NCBI GenBank assembly: GCA_002439095.1
Contig: DJOT01000044.1
Location: forward strand, 1 to 17,362
Source: Bacteroidales bacterium UBA6431
GTDB taxonomy: Bacteria; Bacteroidota; Bacteroidia; Bacteroidales; UBA932
Direction of reading: 5' to 3'
Length of the DNA: 17,362 bases
Shown piece by piece: positions 7,029-14,292 of this stretch (position 1 is the stretch's first letter; the number at the start of each line of letters is the position of its first letter). Under the pieces are notes generated by a model. The model searched no databases. It worked only from the letters and a program-made list of their open reading frames with translations, and had not been told where the DNA came from. A program made the translations under genes and the position numbers.

Positions 7029-7210
7029 GTCCGCATCAGCGGACCGCCCGGGGCCGGGATTTTGCGTCAGCAAAATTGGAAAGGCCCTTGAGGGCGCAGG
7101 GGTTTCGGGGATATGCCCCAGTGCTCATCAGAGCACCGGAGCGGTCGCGGGACTTTGCCTGCAAAGTCGGAAAGCGACTTGAGCGCCGCAGGGGTCCGGG
7201 GATATGCCCC
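7029..7210. repeat. Array of short hairpins with two ~63-bp repeat units
   Basis: Two related units (7056-7119 and 7149-7210), each with a hairpin, a TTGAG segment, GCAGGGG and the ending GGGGATATGCCCC. Hairpins: GTCCGC-ATCA-GCGGAC (7029-7044), ATTTTGC-GTCA-GCAAAAT (7059-7076), GCCC-TTGA-GGGC (7084-7095), GTGCTC-ATCA-GAGCAC (7121-7136) and GACTTTGC-CT-GCAAAGTC (7151-7168). Stem sequences differ while pairing is preserved, as in extragenic palindromic repeats. The last unit ends 10 bp from the tRNA 3' end and could help stop transcription from both sides. Confidence 0.7.
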
Positions 7211-7220
7211 GTAAAGATAG

Positions 7221-7302
7221 TGCGGGTGAAGGGACTCGAACCCATACGCACGAAGGCACCAGATCCTAAGTCTGGCTTGGCTACCAATTACAACACACCC
7301 GC
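7221..7302 (-). tRNA. tRNA-Leu(UAG)
   Basis: Minus strand. Acceptor stem GCGGGTG (7296-7302) pairs with CACCCGC (7222-7228), and the discriminator A is at 7221. D-arm has TAATTGGTAG. Anticodon stem CCAGA/TCTGG encloses the loop CTTAGGA, giving anticodon UAG, which reads CUN leucine codons. There is a long class II variable arm and a T-arm with GGTTCGAGTCCC. 82 nt without CCA, which is not encoded and must be added. It lies downstream of the asmA-like gene on the same strand, with its own promoter at 7332-7363. The folding closely parallels E. coli leuW. Confidence 0.95.
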
Positions 7303-7331
7303 GTCAGCACAGCCGAAACTGGCTGAACATG

Positions 7332-7363
7332 CAAATATACACAAAAACGAAGTAGCTTCCAAA
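7332..7363 (-). promoter_or_regulatory. Promoter of tRNA-Leu
   Basis: Read on the minus strand: TTTG (7360-7363), a 20-bp spacer, then TATATTTG (7332-7339), a full match to the Bacteroidota -33/-7 consensus. The expected start is about 25 nt before the mature 5' end. A small hairpin (CAGCC 7310-7314 with GGCTG 7321-7325) sits in the leader. Confidence 0.7.
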
Positions 7364-7408
7364 CAGCAACACACCCAGACAGCACCGCACCCGGAGCACG
7401 GCGTCCGC

Positions 7409-10400
7409 CTACTTTTTCCTGCTCTTCCGCAGCCAGCGGTCGAATCGCCGGTCCTTGATCGACGCCTCATACTCCTTCATCATCCGTGTCATGTCCTCCG
7501 AAGTAGAATTGAGAGCGGCTGAAACTTCAGCGTCAAGCTCATCCTGCTGCTCCTGGACCTCCTGCTGCACAGCGAACTCGTCAGCCATCTCGGCATATTT
7601 CTGCATTGTGGCATCATCCAGCCCCTCCTGCGAGGCCTGAAGAGGATCTTCCACAAGACTGCGAAGATCCAAGGTGCCGACCGCGCTCTCGTTGTGCCGC
7701 ATCACGGACTCCACTCCCCTGTCGAAAATATCCCTGATGGACTTCGCAAGGTTGATCTGTACAGTGTCAAGCTGACGGGTGAACACCGGCACCGTGCCAT
7801 CGTGGTACTTCGGTCTGCCCAAAGAAACTTTTGTGTGCCCGGCAGTGCCGTATATGTTGATTCCGAACAATATAGGGAACGGGGCCTTGAGCACCGACAG
7901 ATGATAGAACATGCTCTTGTCGAAACCCTGCGTCCCGCGCAGAGCAAAGCGGTATTTGTCTGCTCCTAGCACGAAAGGGAAAACCTCTATCCGGCTGTCG
8001 TGAATCAGGGCGTCCACATTCATATTGTCGATGTCAAGAGTCTCCTTCTTCTTGAAAAGGAGCAGGTTAGCCACCTTGCCGAACTGTCCCGTATTGGTCA
8101 CGCGAAGATCTCTGCCGGACAAGCGGACAAGCCCGTCGAGGGTAGGTATTACGACATTGCGGTTGGTGTCTATCTGGGCCGTGGCCGAAATGTCGCAGCT
8201 CAGCTTGCCGTCAAAAGCCTTGAGCACAGGCATCAGCGAATCCACAGCCGGAAGCAGGCGGATGATCTCCCCCGCCGACATCTGCGAAAGATTGAGGTTC
8301 ACACCTGCGGAAATGTCATGCTTGGAACGAGTGGCATAAAAAGCGTCCAGATAGATCTTGCCCAGCTCCGTGGTGATATAGGTACTGGTGAGCTGCATCG
8401 TCCTGTCCTTGATCTTGATGCCGGAATACACAGGCCCGATGCGCGGGTCGGAGAAGTCCACCCGGTCGGCAGTCAGGCCGACATTGACATCAAGATTGGC
8501 CGGAACCACGAAAATCGGGAACTTGTGCAGATCCACCCTGGCATCGGCCAGAGTGTCAGTGACGAAACTCTCATCATTCTCATCTTCCGTGGCCACCTCG
8601 GCGGCATTCTCGCGCCCCACGAGTACGGCAGAGAGAAACTCATTGACATTCAAGCGCCTTGAGTCAAGATTGAGGCTAGTTTGTATCATGCTCTTGTGGA
8701 TAAGAGAATGCTTCACCCCGTACATGGTTCCGCTCAAGTTGACATCCGAGGTGCCGCACTTCACCCCGATGGTGTCGATGTCTATCTTCTCATCGTCAAA
8801 ATCAGCGTGCAGAGCTGTAAGCCGCGTACGCAGCGGCAGCATCGGCGAGGCGAAGAATCCGGAATCAGCCTTGATGTGCCCGGAAGCCGACCAGTTCCTG
8901 AGATACTTGACTATAGAAGAATCCAGAGAAATGTCGATGTCCGCGAAATCAAATTCCCCGCCGTGACGATGTCTCGGACGGCGGTGGCGGTGCTCCTGCC
9001 GGGCTGCCAGCTTCTGCACAGCAGCGCTGACATTGGCCCCGCTAGCCGCATAACGCGAAGATCCAGACTTGAAGAACACCCGCTCCCCTGCAGTGCTGAC
9101 CTCGATCCGGGGAAGAACCGCCCCGTCCTGCTCGACCTTGGAGATGTGTGCCTCGTTGAAGATTTTCCTTACACGGGCGGTGAGGCCAGCCCCCTTGTAG
9201 AAAAACACACTGTCAAAATCCGCATTCAGGTCAAGGCCTGAAAGTCTGGAATCCAGACGCACCCCGGCATTGTAGACACAGGCCTCGATGGAATCCGAAG
9301 GCATCTTCAGATGCAGATGCCGGCTCTCGAGAGCACCTTTGATGTCAGTCTGCGCGAATCTGAAATCCTTGAGTTCCGACTGCCGCGCACGCGCATCGAG
9401 AGTGAGATGCACATCCCCCTCAGCATGCTCTATATCAAGCGAATCCTTTCCCGGCAACAGAGACAGCAGCCTCTCCACATCAGCCCGCGCATCAGCCGAG
9501 ACACGGTAAAGAGGGTCTTTGCCGAGAAGTTCATCAGCCCCACCCCCGAAAGACAGGTCAAGCCCCGGGACGGACAGGTCCAACTGATGTATGTCAGCCT
9601 TCAGGCGACCTGCCGGAGACAAGTCCGCATCAATGTCAACAGCATGCTCAAGGCGCAGACTGTCAGGAAGATAAACAGTGGCGGAAGCCGGTATGCGAAG
9701 ACACGCGCTCACAGCAGGCATCCTCCCCCGGGAATAGACCCCGTCAGCGCTGATGTCAGCTGTCAACAGGGCATCGGTGCTGAAGCCGGCCGCCACCGGC
9801 AAAACCTTGTCGGCATACTCACGGAGCACTTTCTCCACACTGCACGCCACAAGACCCGCCGTAGCATCGATGACGACGCTGTCCGGGTAAACCTCAGCCG
9901 AACCCTCCAGATTCAGAGGCAGATAGGCAATCTGCGCGGTCAAGCCATCCGCGCCAAGGCTCAGGCGGTCAGAGTGCTTGGAAAACAGAACAGAACCCCT
10001 GATCTCAGCCGGAAGCTCAAGCCGGCCCGCAGCAGCAGTCCCCAGACGCGCCAGAGCCGAGAAATCAAGGGTGAACTTGTCCGGAGCATCCTCCCTCAGC
10101 TCGAACTTGCCCACTCCGAGGTCGAGCGTGTCCGCCGAAGCGATGCCGTACACAGAGAGCGAGTCCATACGGAGCTGTGCATCACGCAGATACATATCAC
10201 CATCCGACATCTTGAACCCGGCCCCGACAGCGAATCCGTCCATATCAACGCAGGCACGCAGCAAAGACGGGGCATCAGTGTAGACGATGCTGGTCCTTTC
10301 ACCCAAGGAAAGTTTCCCCACGGAAATCAGCGGAGTGCTTCCGGAAGCCCCAGCCTCCGACACGGTATCGGAAGGGGCCATGAACTTGAGAATGTCAAGG

Positions 10401-10843
10401 TTGGAGGTCTCGGCGTCAAAACGGTGGACAAAAGCGGAAAACCCGTCCACACAAGCTTCCCCGACCTCAATCCTGCCGCCCGGAAGCCCCCACGGATTGA
10501 CACTGACGCTCAGACGGTCAAACCTGAGCAGAGTATCCGCAGCCTCTCCCCTTCCGCGCGCGGAAAAGCGGCCGGCAAGGAAAGGGCGATTATAGAAAGA
10601 TGCGAACCTTTCAGTGGGATAAGTCACGGAAAGGCTGTCGAGAGTCAGCCTGACTCCCGGGAAACTGCCGAGCAGCGAGACTCTCAGGCGTGAGTACCTG
10701 AGAGTCCCGTCAATATTCTCCTCGGCAAACTTGTCCACGGCCCCGGTGACCAGCTTCGAGTTGAGGGCGATCTGAAGCCCCGTAAAAAGCAGCACCAGAA
10801 ATCCGAGGACGGAGAAGAGGGCTATTCTAAGCCCTTTTTTCAC
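7409..10843 (-). CDS. AsmA family protein, 1144 aa
   Basis: Large envelope protein of the AsmA/TamB-like superfamily, whose members span the periplasm and are implicated in outer-membrane lipid homeostasis. One N-terminal membrane anchor (IALFSVLGFLVLLFTGLQIAL, about residues 7-27) is followed by the AsmA N-terminal segment (VDKFAEENIDGTLRYSRLRV) and a long beta-rich body with many short D/S-rich strands. A His/Arg-rich stretch (EHRHRRPRHRHGG, about 614-626) interrupts the body. The C-terminal AsmA-like segment includes ALRGTQGFDKSMFYHLSVLK and FPILFGINIYGTAGHTKVSL. The last ~60 residues are Glu/Gln-rich and probably coiled. The start is GTG at 10843, overlapping the fumarase stop by 4 nt (GTGA), which implies coupled translation; no nearby ATG is better. 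The gene is third in the prfB-fumA-asmA unit. Confidence 0.88.
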   Translation of the reverse strand: MKKGLRIALFSVLGFLVLLFTGLQIALNSKLVTGAVDKFAEENIDGTLRYSRLRVSLLGSFPGVRLTLDSLSVTYPTERFASFYNRPFLAGRFSARGRGEAADTLLRFDRLSVSVNPWGLPGGRIEVGEACVDGFSAFVHRFDAETSNLDILKFMAPSDTVSEAGASGSTPLISVGKLSLGERTSIVYTDAPSLLRACVDMDGFAVGAGFKMSDGDMYLRDAQLRMDSLSVYGIASADTLDLGVGKFELREDAPDKFTLDFSALARLGTAAAGRLELPAEIRGSVLFSKHSDRLSLGADGLTAQIAYLPLNLEGSAEVYPDSVVIDATAGLVACSVEKVLREYADKVLPVAAGFSTDALLTADISADGVYSRGRMPAVSACLRIPASATVYLPDSLRLEHAVDIDADLSPAGRLKADIHQLDLSVPGLDLSFGGGADELLGKDPLYRVSADARADVERLLSLLPGKDSLDIEHAEGDVHLTLDARARQSELKDFRFAQTDIKGALESRHLHLKMPSDSIEACVYNAGVRLDSRLSGLDLNADFDSVFFYKGAGLTARVRKIFNEAHISKVEQDGAVLPRIEVSTAGERVFFKSGSSRYAASGANVSAAVQKLAARQEHRHRRPRHRHGGEFDFADIDISLDSSIVKYLRNWSASGHIKADSGFFASPMLPLRTRLTALHADFDDEKIDIDTIGVKCGTSDVNLSGTMYGVKHSLIHKSMIQTSLNLDSRRLNVNEFLSAVLVGRENAAEVATEDENDESFVTDTLADARVDLHKFPIFVVPANLDVNVGLTADRVDFSDPRIGPVYSGIKIKDRTMQLTSTYITTELGKIYLDAFYATRSKHDISAGVNLNLSQMSAGEIIRLLPAVDSLMPVLKAFDGKLSCDISATAQIDTNRNVVIPTLDGLVRLSGRDLRVTNTGQFGKVANLLLFKKKETLDIDNMNVDALIHDSRIEVFPFVLGADKYRFALRGTQGFDKSMFYHLSVLKAPFPILFGINIYGTAGHTKVSLGRPKYHDGTVPVFTRQLDTVQINLAKSIRDIFDRGVESVMRHNESAVGTLDLRSLVEDPLQASQEGLDDATMQKYAEMADEFAVQQEVQEQQDELDAEVSAALNSTSEDMTRMMKEYEASIKDRRFDRWLRKSRKK

Positions 10844-12465
10844 AGACCGAACTTCTTGAAGAAGTCGTTGCCCTTGTCATCCACGAGGATGAACGCAGGG
10901 AAATCCACCACGCGGATTTTCCATATCGCTTCCATGCCGAGTTCCGGATACTCCACGCACTCGATGGACTTGATGTTGTTCTGGGCGAGGATGGCGGCAG
11001 GACCTCCGATTGAGCCGAGGTAGAAGCCTCCGTGCTTCTTGCACGCATCGGTGACGGCCTGGCTGCGGTTGCCCTTGGCGAGCATCACAAGGCTTCCGCC
11101 ATAATCCTGGAACTCATCCACATACGGATCCATACGTCCGGCAGTGGTAGGTCCGAGAGAGCCGCAAGGCATGCCCGCAGGAGTCTTGGCCGGGCCGGCA
11201 TAGTAGATCGGATGATCCTTGAAATACTCCGGCATCCCCTCGCCCGCGTCGAGACGGGCCTTGATCTTGGCATGGGCGATGTCACGGGCCACGATGATGG
11301 TGCCGTTGAGGCTCAGTCGGGTGCTGACCGGATACTTGGTGAGCTGCGCGAGTATTTCTTTCATCGGGCAGTCGAGGTTGATTTTCACAGCATCGCCCTC
11401 GCCAGCGTTGCGGAGATTCTCCGGGATGAGTTCGTACGGCTTGTCGTCAAGCTTCTCGATCCAGACGCCGTCGGAGTTGATCTTCGTCTTGATGTTGCGG
11501 TCGGCGGAGCAGCTCACGCCAAGTCCGATAGGGCAGCTAGCCCCGTGACGCGGGAGTCTTACCACCCTGACGTCGTGGGCGAAATATTTGCCTCCGAACT
11601 GGGCTCCGAGCCCGATTTTGTGGGCCTCGTCGAGGAGCTGCTTCTCAAGTTCGAGGTCGCGGAACGCCCTGCCTGTCTCGTCCCCCGTGGTCGGAAGATC
11701 ATCGTAGTAGTGGGTTGATGCAAGCTTGACTGTGAGGAGGTTGCGCTCTGCGGAAGTACCCCCGATGACGATGGCGATGTGGTATGGCGGGCAGGCTGCC
11801 GTGCCGAGGGTCTTCATCTTGGCGACGAGGAACGGCACGAGTGTTCCAGGGTTCTGGATGCGGGCCTTGGTCTCCTGGTAGAGGTAGGTCTTGTTGGCCG
11901 AGCCGCCGCCCTTGGTCACGCAGAGGAAGCGGTACTCGTCGCCCTCTGTGGCCTCGATGTCGATCTGGGCAGGGAGGTTGCACTTGGTGTTGACCTCGTT
12001 GTACATGTCCAGAGGCGCGTTCTGGGAGTAGCGCAGGTTCTCCTCGGTGTAGGTCTTGAACACTCCGAGGCTGAGGGCCTCCTCATCGCAGAAGCCTGTC
12101 CATACCTGCTGGCCCTTCTCCCCGTGGATGATGGCCGTGCCGGTGTCCTGGCAGATCGGAAGCTTGCCCTTGCAGGCTATCTCGGCGTTGCGAAGGAAGG
12201 TTAGAGCCACGTACTTGTCGTTGTCGGAGGCTTCCGGGTCGTTGAGGATCTTGGCAACCTGGGCGTTGTGCGAGCGGCGGAGCATGAAGCTCACGTCACG
12301 GAAGGCGGTGTTGGACATGAGGGTCAAGGCCTCCTTTGAGACCTTCAGAATCTTGTGTCCCTCGAAGTCGGAGACGCTCACCAGTTTCTCTGAACCTGGG
12401 ATGCGGTAGTATTCAGTCTTGTCTTCTCCAAGCTGAAACATCGGAGCATACTTGAACTCTGTCAT
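10840..12465 (-). CDS. fumA: Fumarate hydratase, class I (iron-sulfur), 541 aa
   Basis: Cytosolic [4Fe-4S] hydro-lyase interconverting fumarate and malate. It serves the reductive branch of the TCA cycle that feeds succinate formation in anaerobic Bacteroidota. N- and C-terminal halves are fused in one chain, as in E. coli FumA/FumB. Cluster cysteines: C105 in LPICQDTGT, C225 in GTAACPPYH and C319 in GVSCSADRN. Their spacing (120 and 94) closely matches the Leishmania enzyme as I recall it. The C-terminal half carries PAGMPCGSLGPTTAGRMD and GGFYLGSIGGPAAI. Full length; the start ATG lies 4 bp after the prfB stop, and the stop overlaps the asmA-like start. Class is certain; the symbol A versus B cannot be decided by sequence alone. 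Confidence 0.95.
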   Translation of the reverse strand: MTEFKYAPMFQLGEDKTEYYRIPGSEKLVSVSDFEGHKILKVSKEALTLMSNTAFRDVSFMLRRSHNAQVAKILNDPEASDNDKYVALTFLRNAEIACKGKLPICQDTGTAIIHGEKGQQVWTGFCDEEALSLGVFKTYTEENLRYSQNAPLDMYNEVNTKCNLPAQIDIEATEGDEYRFLCVTKGGGSANKTYLYQETKARIQNPGTLVPFLVAKMKTLGTAACPPYHIAIVIGGTSAERNLLTVKLASTHYYDDLPTTGDETGRAFRDLELEKQLLDEAHKIGLGAQFGGKYFAHDVRVVRLPRHGASCPIGLGVSCSADRNIKTKINSDGVWIEKLDDKPYELIPENLRNAGEGDAVKINLDCPMKEILAQLTKYPVSTRLSLNGTIIVARDIAHAKIKARLDAGEGMPEYFKDHPIYYAGPAKTPAGMPCGSLGPTTAGRMDPYVDEFQDYGGSLVMLAKGNRSQAVTDACKKHGGFYLGSIGGPAAILAQNNIKSIECVEYPELGMEAIWKIRVVDFPAFILVDDKGNDFFKKFGL

Positions 12466-12469
12466 ATTA

Positions 12470-13537
12470 TCAGTTTTGCATTAGATATACTTTCATGAAC
12501 TCGTTGAGGTCGCCGTCCAGCACTCCCTGGGTGTCGGCTGTCTCGTACCCGGTGCGGAGATCCTTGACCATCTTGTACGGGTGCAGCACGTATGAGCGGA
12601 TCTGCGAACCCCACTCGATCTTCTTCTTCTGCCCCTCAAGCTCGGCCTGCTTCTCCTGGCGCTTCTTCAGCTCTATGTCGTAGAGGCGGGACTTGAGGAT
12701 GAGAAGGGCCCGCTGTCGGTTGTCTTGCTGGCTGCGGGTCTCGGTGTTCTCCACCGTTATGCCGGTCGGGATGTGGCGCACACGCACACCGGTCTCGACC
12801 TTGTTGACGTTCTGGCCCCCATGGCCGCCGGAGCGGAAAGTGTCCCACTCGATGTCGGAAGGGTTGATCTCTATGTTGATGGTGTCGTCCACAAGGGGAT
12901 ACACGAAAACGGAGCTGAATGTGGTCTGGCGCTTGCCCTGGGAGTTGAACGGGGATATTCGCACCAGTCGGTGTACCCCGGATTCAGCCTTGAGATAGCC
13001 GTATGCATAGTCGCCCTCGAACTGGATGGTGGCGGACTTGATGCCGGTCTCGTCACCTTCGAGCTCTTCGGTGACGGTCATCTTGTAGCCGTTGCGCTCG
13101 CCCCATCTCATGTACATGCGCATCAGCATCGCGCTCCAGTCGTTGGCCTCCGTGCCGCCGGCCCCGGAGTTAATGGTGAGCACCGCGCCGAGGGAATCCC
13201 CCTCCGCACCGAGCATGTTGCGCATTTCGAGATCCTCGACCAGAGCCTTGGCATGCTCGAACGCCTCATCCGTCTCCTTGCCCTCCGGATCAAGCTCCAG
13301 AAGCACCTCAAGGTCGTCCACAGCCGAACGGGCGGCATCGAATGAAGTGACCCACGATTTGACGCCGCTCACCCCCTTGAGGAAAGTCTCGGCCTTTTTG
13401 GGGTCGTCCCAGAAGTCCGGGGCCTGAGTCTGCGCCTCTTTATCAGTGAGTTCCTTGCGTTTGGCGTCTATGTCGATGCAGCGCCCGAGCGTGTCCGTCC
13501 GGGCCTGCAAATCCTTGATCTGCTCCTGTGTTATCAT
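12470..13537 (-). CDS. prfB: Peptide chain release factor 2
   Basis: RF2, which recognises UGA and UAA in the ribosomal A site and triggers peptide release. The stop-codon reading tripeptide SPF is at 195-197 (LVRISPFNSQGKRQTTF) and the catalytic GGQ at 240-242 (SGGHGGQNVNKVETG). WGSQIRSYVLHPYKMVKDLR near the C-terminus is also typical. 355 aa. The frame is open to 14059, but the upstream part translates the repeat-rich gap. ATG 13537 (MITQEQIKDLQ) is where homology begins, and a -7 box lies just before it. The usual programmed +1 frameshift site (CTT-TGA-C) is absent: codons 21-22 are ATC GAC, in frame. First gene of the prfB-fumA-asmA unit. Confidence 0.95.
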   Translation of the reverse strand: MITQEQIKDLQARTDTLGRCIDIDAKRKELTDKEAQTQAPDFWDDPKKAETFLKGVSGVKSWVTSFDAARSAVDDLEVLLELDPEGKETDEAFEHAKALVEDLEMRNMLGAEGDSLGAVLTINSGAGGTEANDWSAMLMRMYMRWGERNGYKMTVTEELEGDETGIKSATIQFEGDYAYGYLKAESGVHRLVRISPFNSQGKRQTTFSSVFVYPLVDDTINIEINPSDIEWDTFRSGGHGGQNVNKVETGVRVRHIPTGITVENTETRSQQDNRQRALLILKSRLYDIELKKRQEKQAELEGQKKKIEWGSQIRSYVLHPYKMVKDLRTGYETADTQGVLDGDLNEFMKVYLMQN

Positions 13538-13544
13538 AATCAAG

Positions 13545-13552
13545 CAAAGGTA
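13545..13552 (-). promoter_or_regulatory. -7 promoter box of prfB
   Basis: Minus-strand TACCTTTG matches TAnnTTTG and ends 7 bp before the prfB ATG, so the transcript would be leaderless or nearly so. The -33 element is not clear (a TTTG exists but only 11 bp away). Confidence 0.45.
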
Positions 13553-13709
13553 AGCAATTCTTTCAAATAATTGGCGTGGTCGGGGCGGGATGCGGCCGCG
13601 CATTGCCTTCGTCGCTGATGCTTTCGACCGCCTGTGGGAGGTTGGGGTGGCACAGTGCTTCCCGGGGGAGGTTGGGTGGCCGCGGTGGCTCAGTGCCTTC
13701 GTCCGGGGG

Positions 13710-13829
13710 AGGTTGGGGTAAAAAGTGCGAAAAATACCCCAACCTTTGAAGCCGGGATGCCACAGAGTGCTGTGTATGGGCGGTGTCCGCGAAAGGTTGG
13801 GGTAATAATCGAAGAAAATACCCCAACCT
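13710..13829. repeat. Two hairpins with identical stems, 84 bp apart
   Basis: AGGTTGGGGTA (13710-13720) pairs with TACCCCAACCT (13735-13745). The same arms recur at 13794-13804 and 13819-13829. Both loops are 14 nt but differ in sequence. The stems are perfect over 11 bp; adjacent single copies of GGTTGGGG lie toward prfB. Confidence 0.75.
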
Positions 13830-13866
13830 GCGGGACGCACAGTTACAGGACACATACTCAAGCCAG

Positions 13867-13899
13867 CCGAACTTGTCCTCCGATGCAAGACAAGTTCGG
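13867..13899. repeat. Perfect 11-bp inverted repeat with extra half-copies
   Basis: CCGAACTTGTC (13867-13877) and GACAAGTTCGG (13889-13899), 11-nt loop. Further GACAAGT half-copies follow at about 13899-13920, so the right arm is present about three times. Confidence 0.65.
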
Positions 13900-13986
13900 G
13901 ACAAGTACAGGACAAGTTCCGCACGGGCAACCCGAATATTGAAAGTTTTTTCTCCAGCGATATTGAACAAGCCACAGCCGGCAATG

Positions 13987-14066
13987 CAGAGACGCAGAGA
14001 CACGGAGGCAGGGAGGCAGGGAGGCAGGGAGACACCGCGACACCACGACACCACGACACAGCGACA
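13987..14066. repeat. 8-bp tandem repeat array, ten drifting units
   Basis: Reads as ten consecutive octamers that change gradually: GCAGAGAC x2, ACGGAGGC, AGGGAGGC x2, AGGGAGAC, ACCGCGAC, ACCACGAC x2, ACAGCGAC. Purine/CA-biased on the plus strand. Confidence 0.75.
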
Positions 14067-14091
14067 GGTTAGAGCGTAACTCCAGTAAAAT

Positions 14092-14175
14092 GCTATAACC
14101 CGAAACGAAAAGCAGCGTCTGGAAGCGTTTTTCGAGCCGGGTTATAGCAGAAATGCCATTATACACTATAACCCG
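14092..14175. repeat. Three-arm inverted repeat TGCTATAACCCG
   Basis: TGCTATAACCCG (14092-14103) is perfectly complementary to CGGGTTATAGCA (14139-14150). A third arm, CTATAACCCG (14166-14175), can also pair with the middle one. Inside the first loop CGAAAA and TTTTCG can pair. Lies upstream of the fic promoter; could be a terminator, an alternative-fold switch, or the border of the accessory island. Confidence 0.65.
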
Positions 14176-14225
14176 TCATATCATATCGGCACAATCTTGG
14201 ACACGCAGGTCGAGAACGGCGCCCG

Positions 14226-14260
14226 TTTCTTGCCGATAACGGCAAGAAATGTTATATTTG
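14226..14260 (+). promoter_or_regulatory. fic promoter with a perfect inverted-repeat operator
   Basis: -33 TTG (14230-14232), 20-bp spacer, -7 TATATTTG (14253-14260). The arms TTTCTTGCCG (14226-14235) and CGGCAAGAAA (14240-14249) form a perfect 10-bp inverted repeat around ATAA, covering the -33 element and most of the spacer. A protein bound here should repress. The Fic protein itself has an N-terminal helix-turn-helix that could bind it. Confidence 0.75.
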
Positions 14261-14292
14261 CATCGTTTCGAGCATTGGCCGACGACAATTAT

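Larger units (their letters stand above)
13553..14225. other. Repeat-rich intergenic region, no supportable gene
   Basis: About 670 bp between the divergent prfB and fic genes. GC-rich near prfB, with several GGGGGAGGTTGGG-type copies (for example near 13632, 13662 and 13705), then the paired hairpins, an inverted repeat, an 8-bp tandem array and a third set of inverted repeats, listed separately. Frames that stay open here are by-products of the repeats. Confidence 0.6.

Noticed and set aside
6812..7522. 236-codon plus-strand frame through the tRNA and hairpin region
   Set aside because: It reads antisense through tRNA-Leu (the familiar VKGLEPIRTKAPDPKSGLAT false peptide) and through repeats; no family resemblance.
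9311..10693. 460-codon plus-strand frame
   Set aside because: Lies antisense inside the AsmA-like gene, with no recognisable domain; a result of GC-rich codon use.
13538..14059. 174-codon N-terminal extension of the RF2 frame
   Set aside because: It translates hairpins and the octamer array; RF2 homology begins at the ATG at 13537, next to a promoter box.
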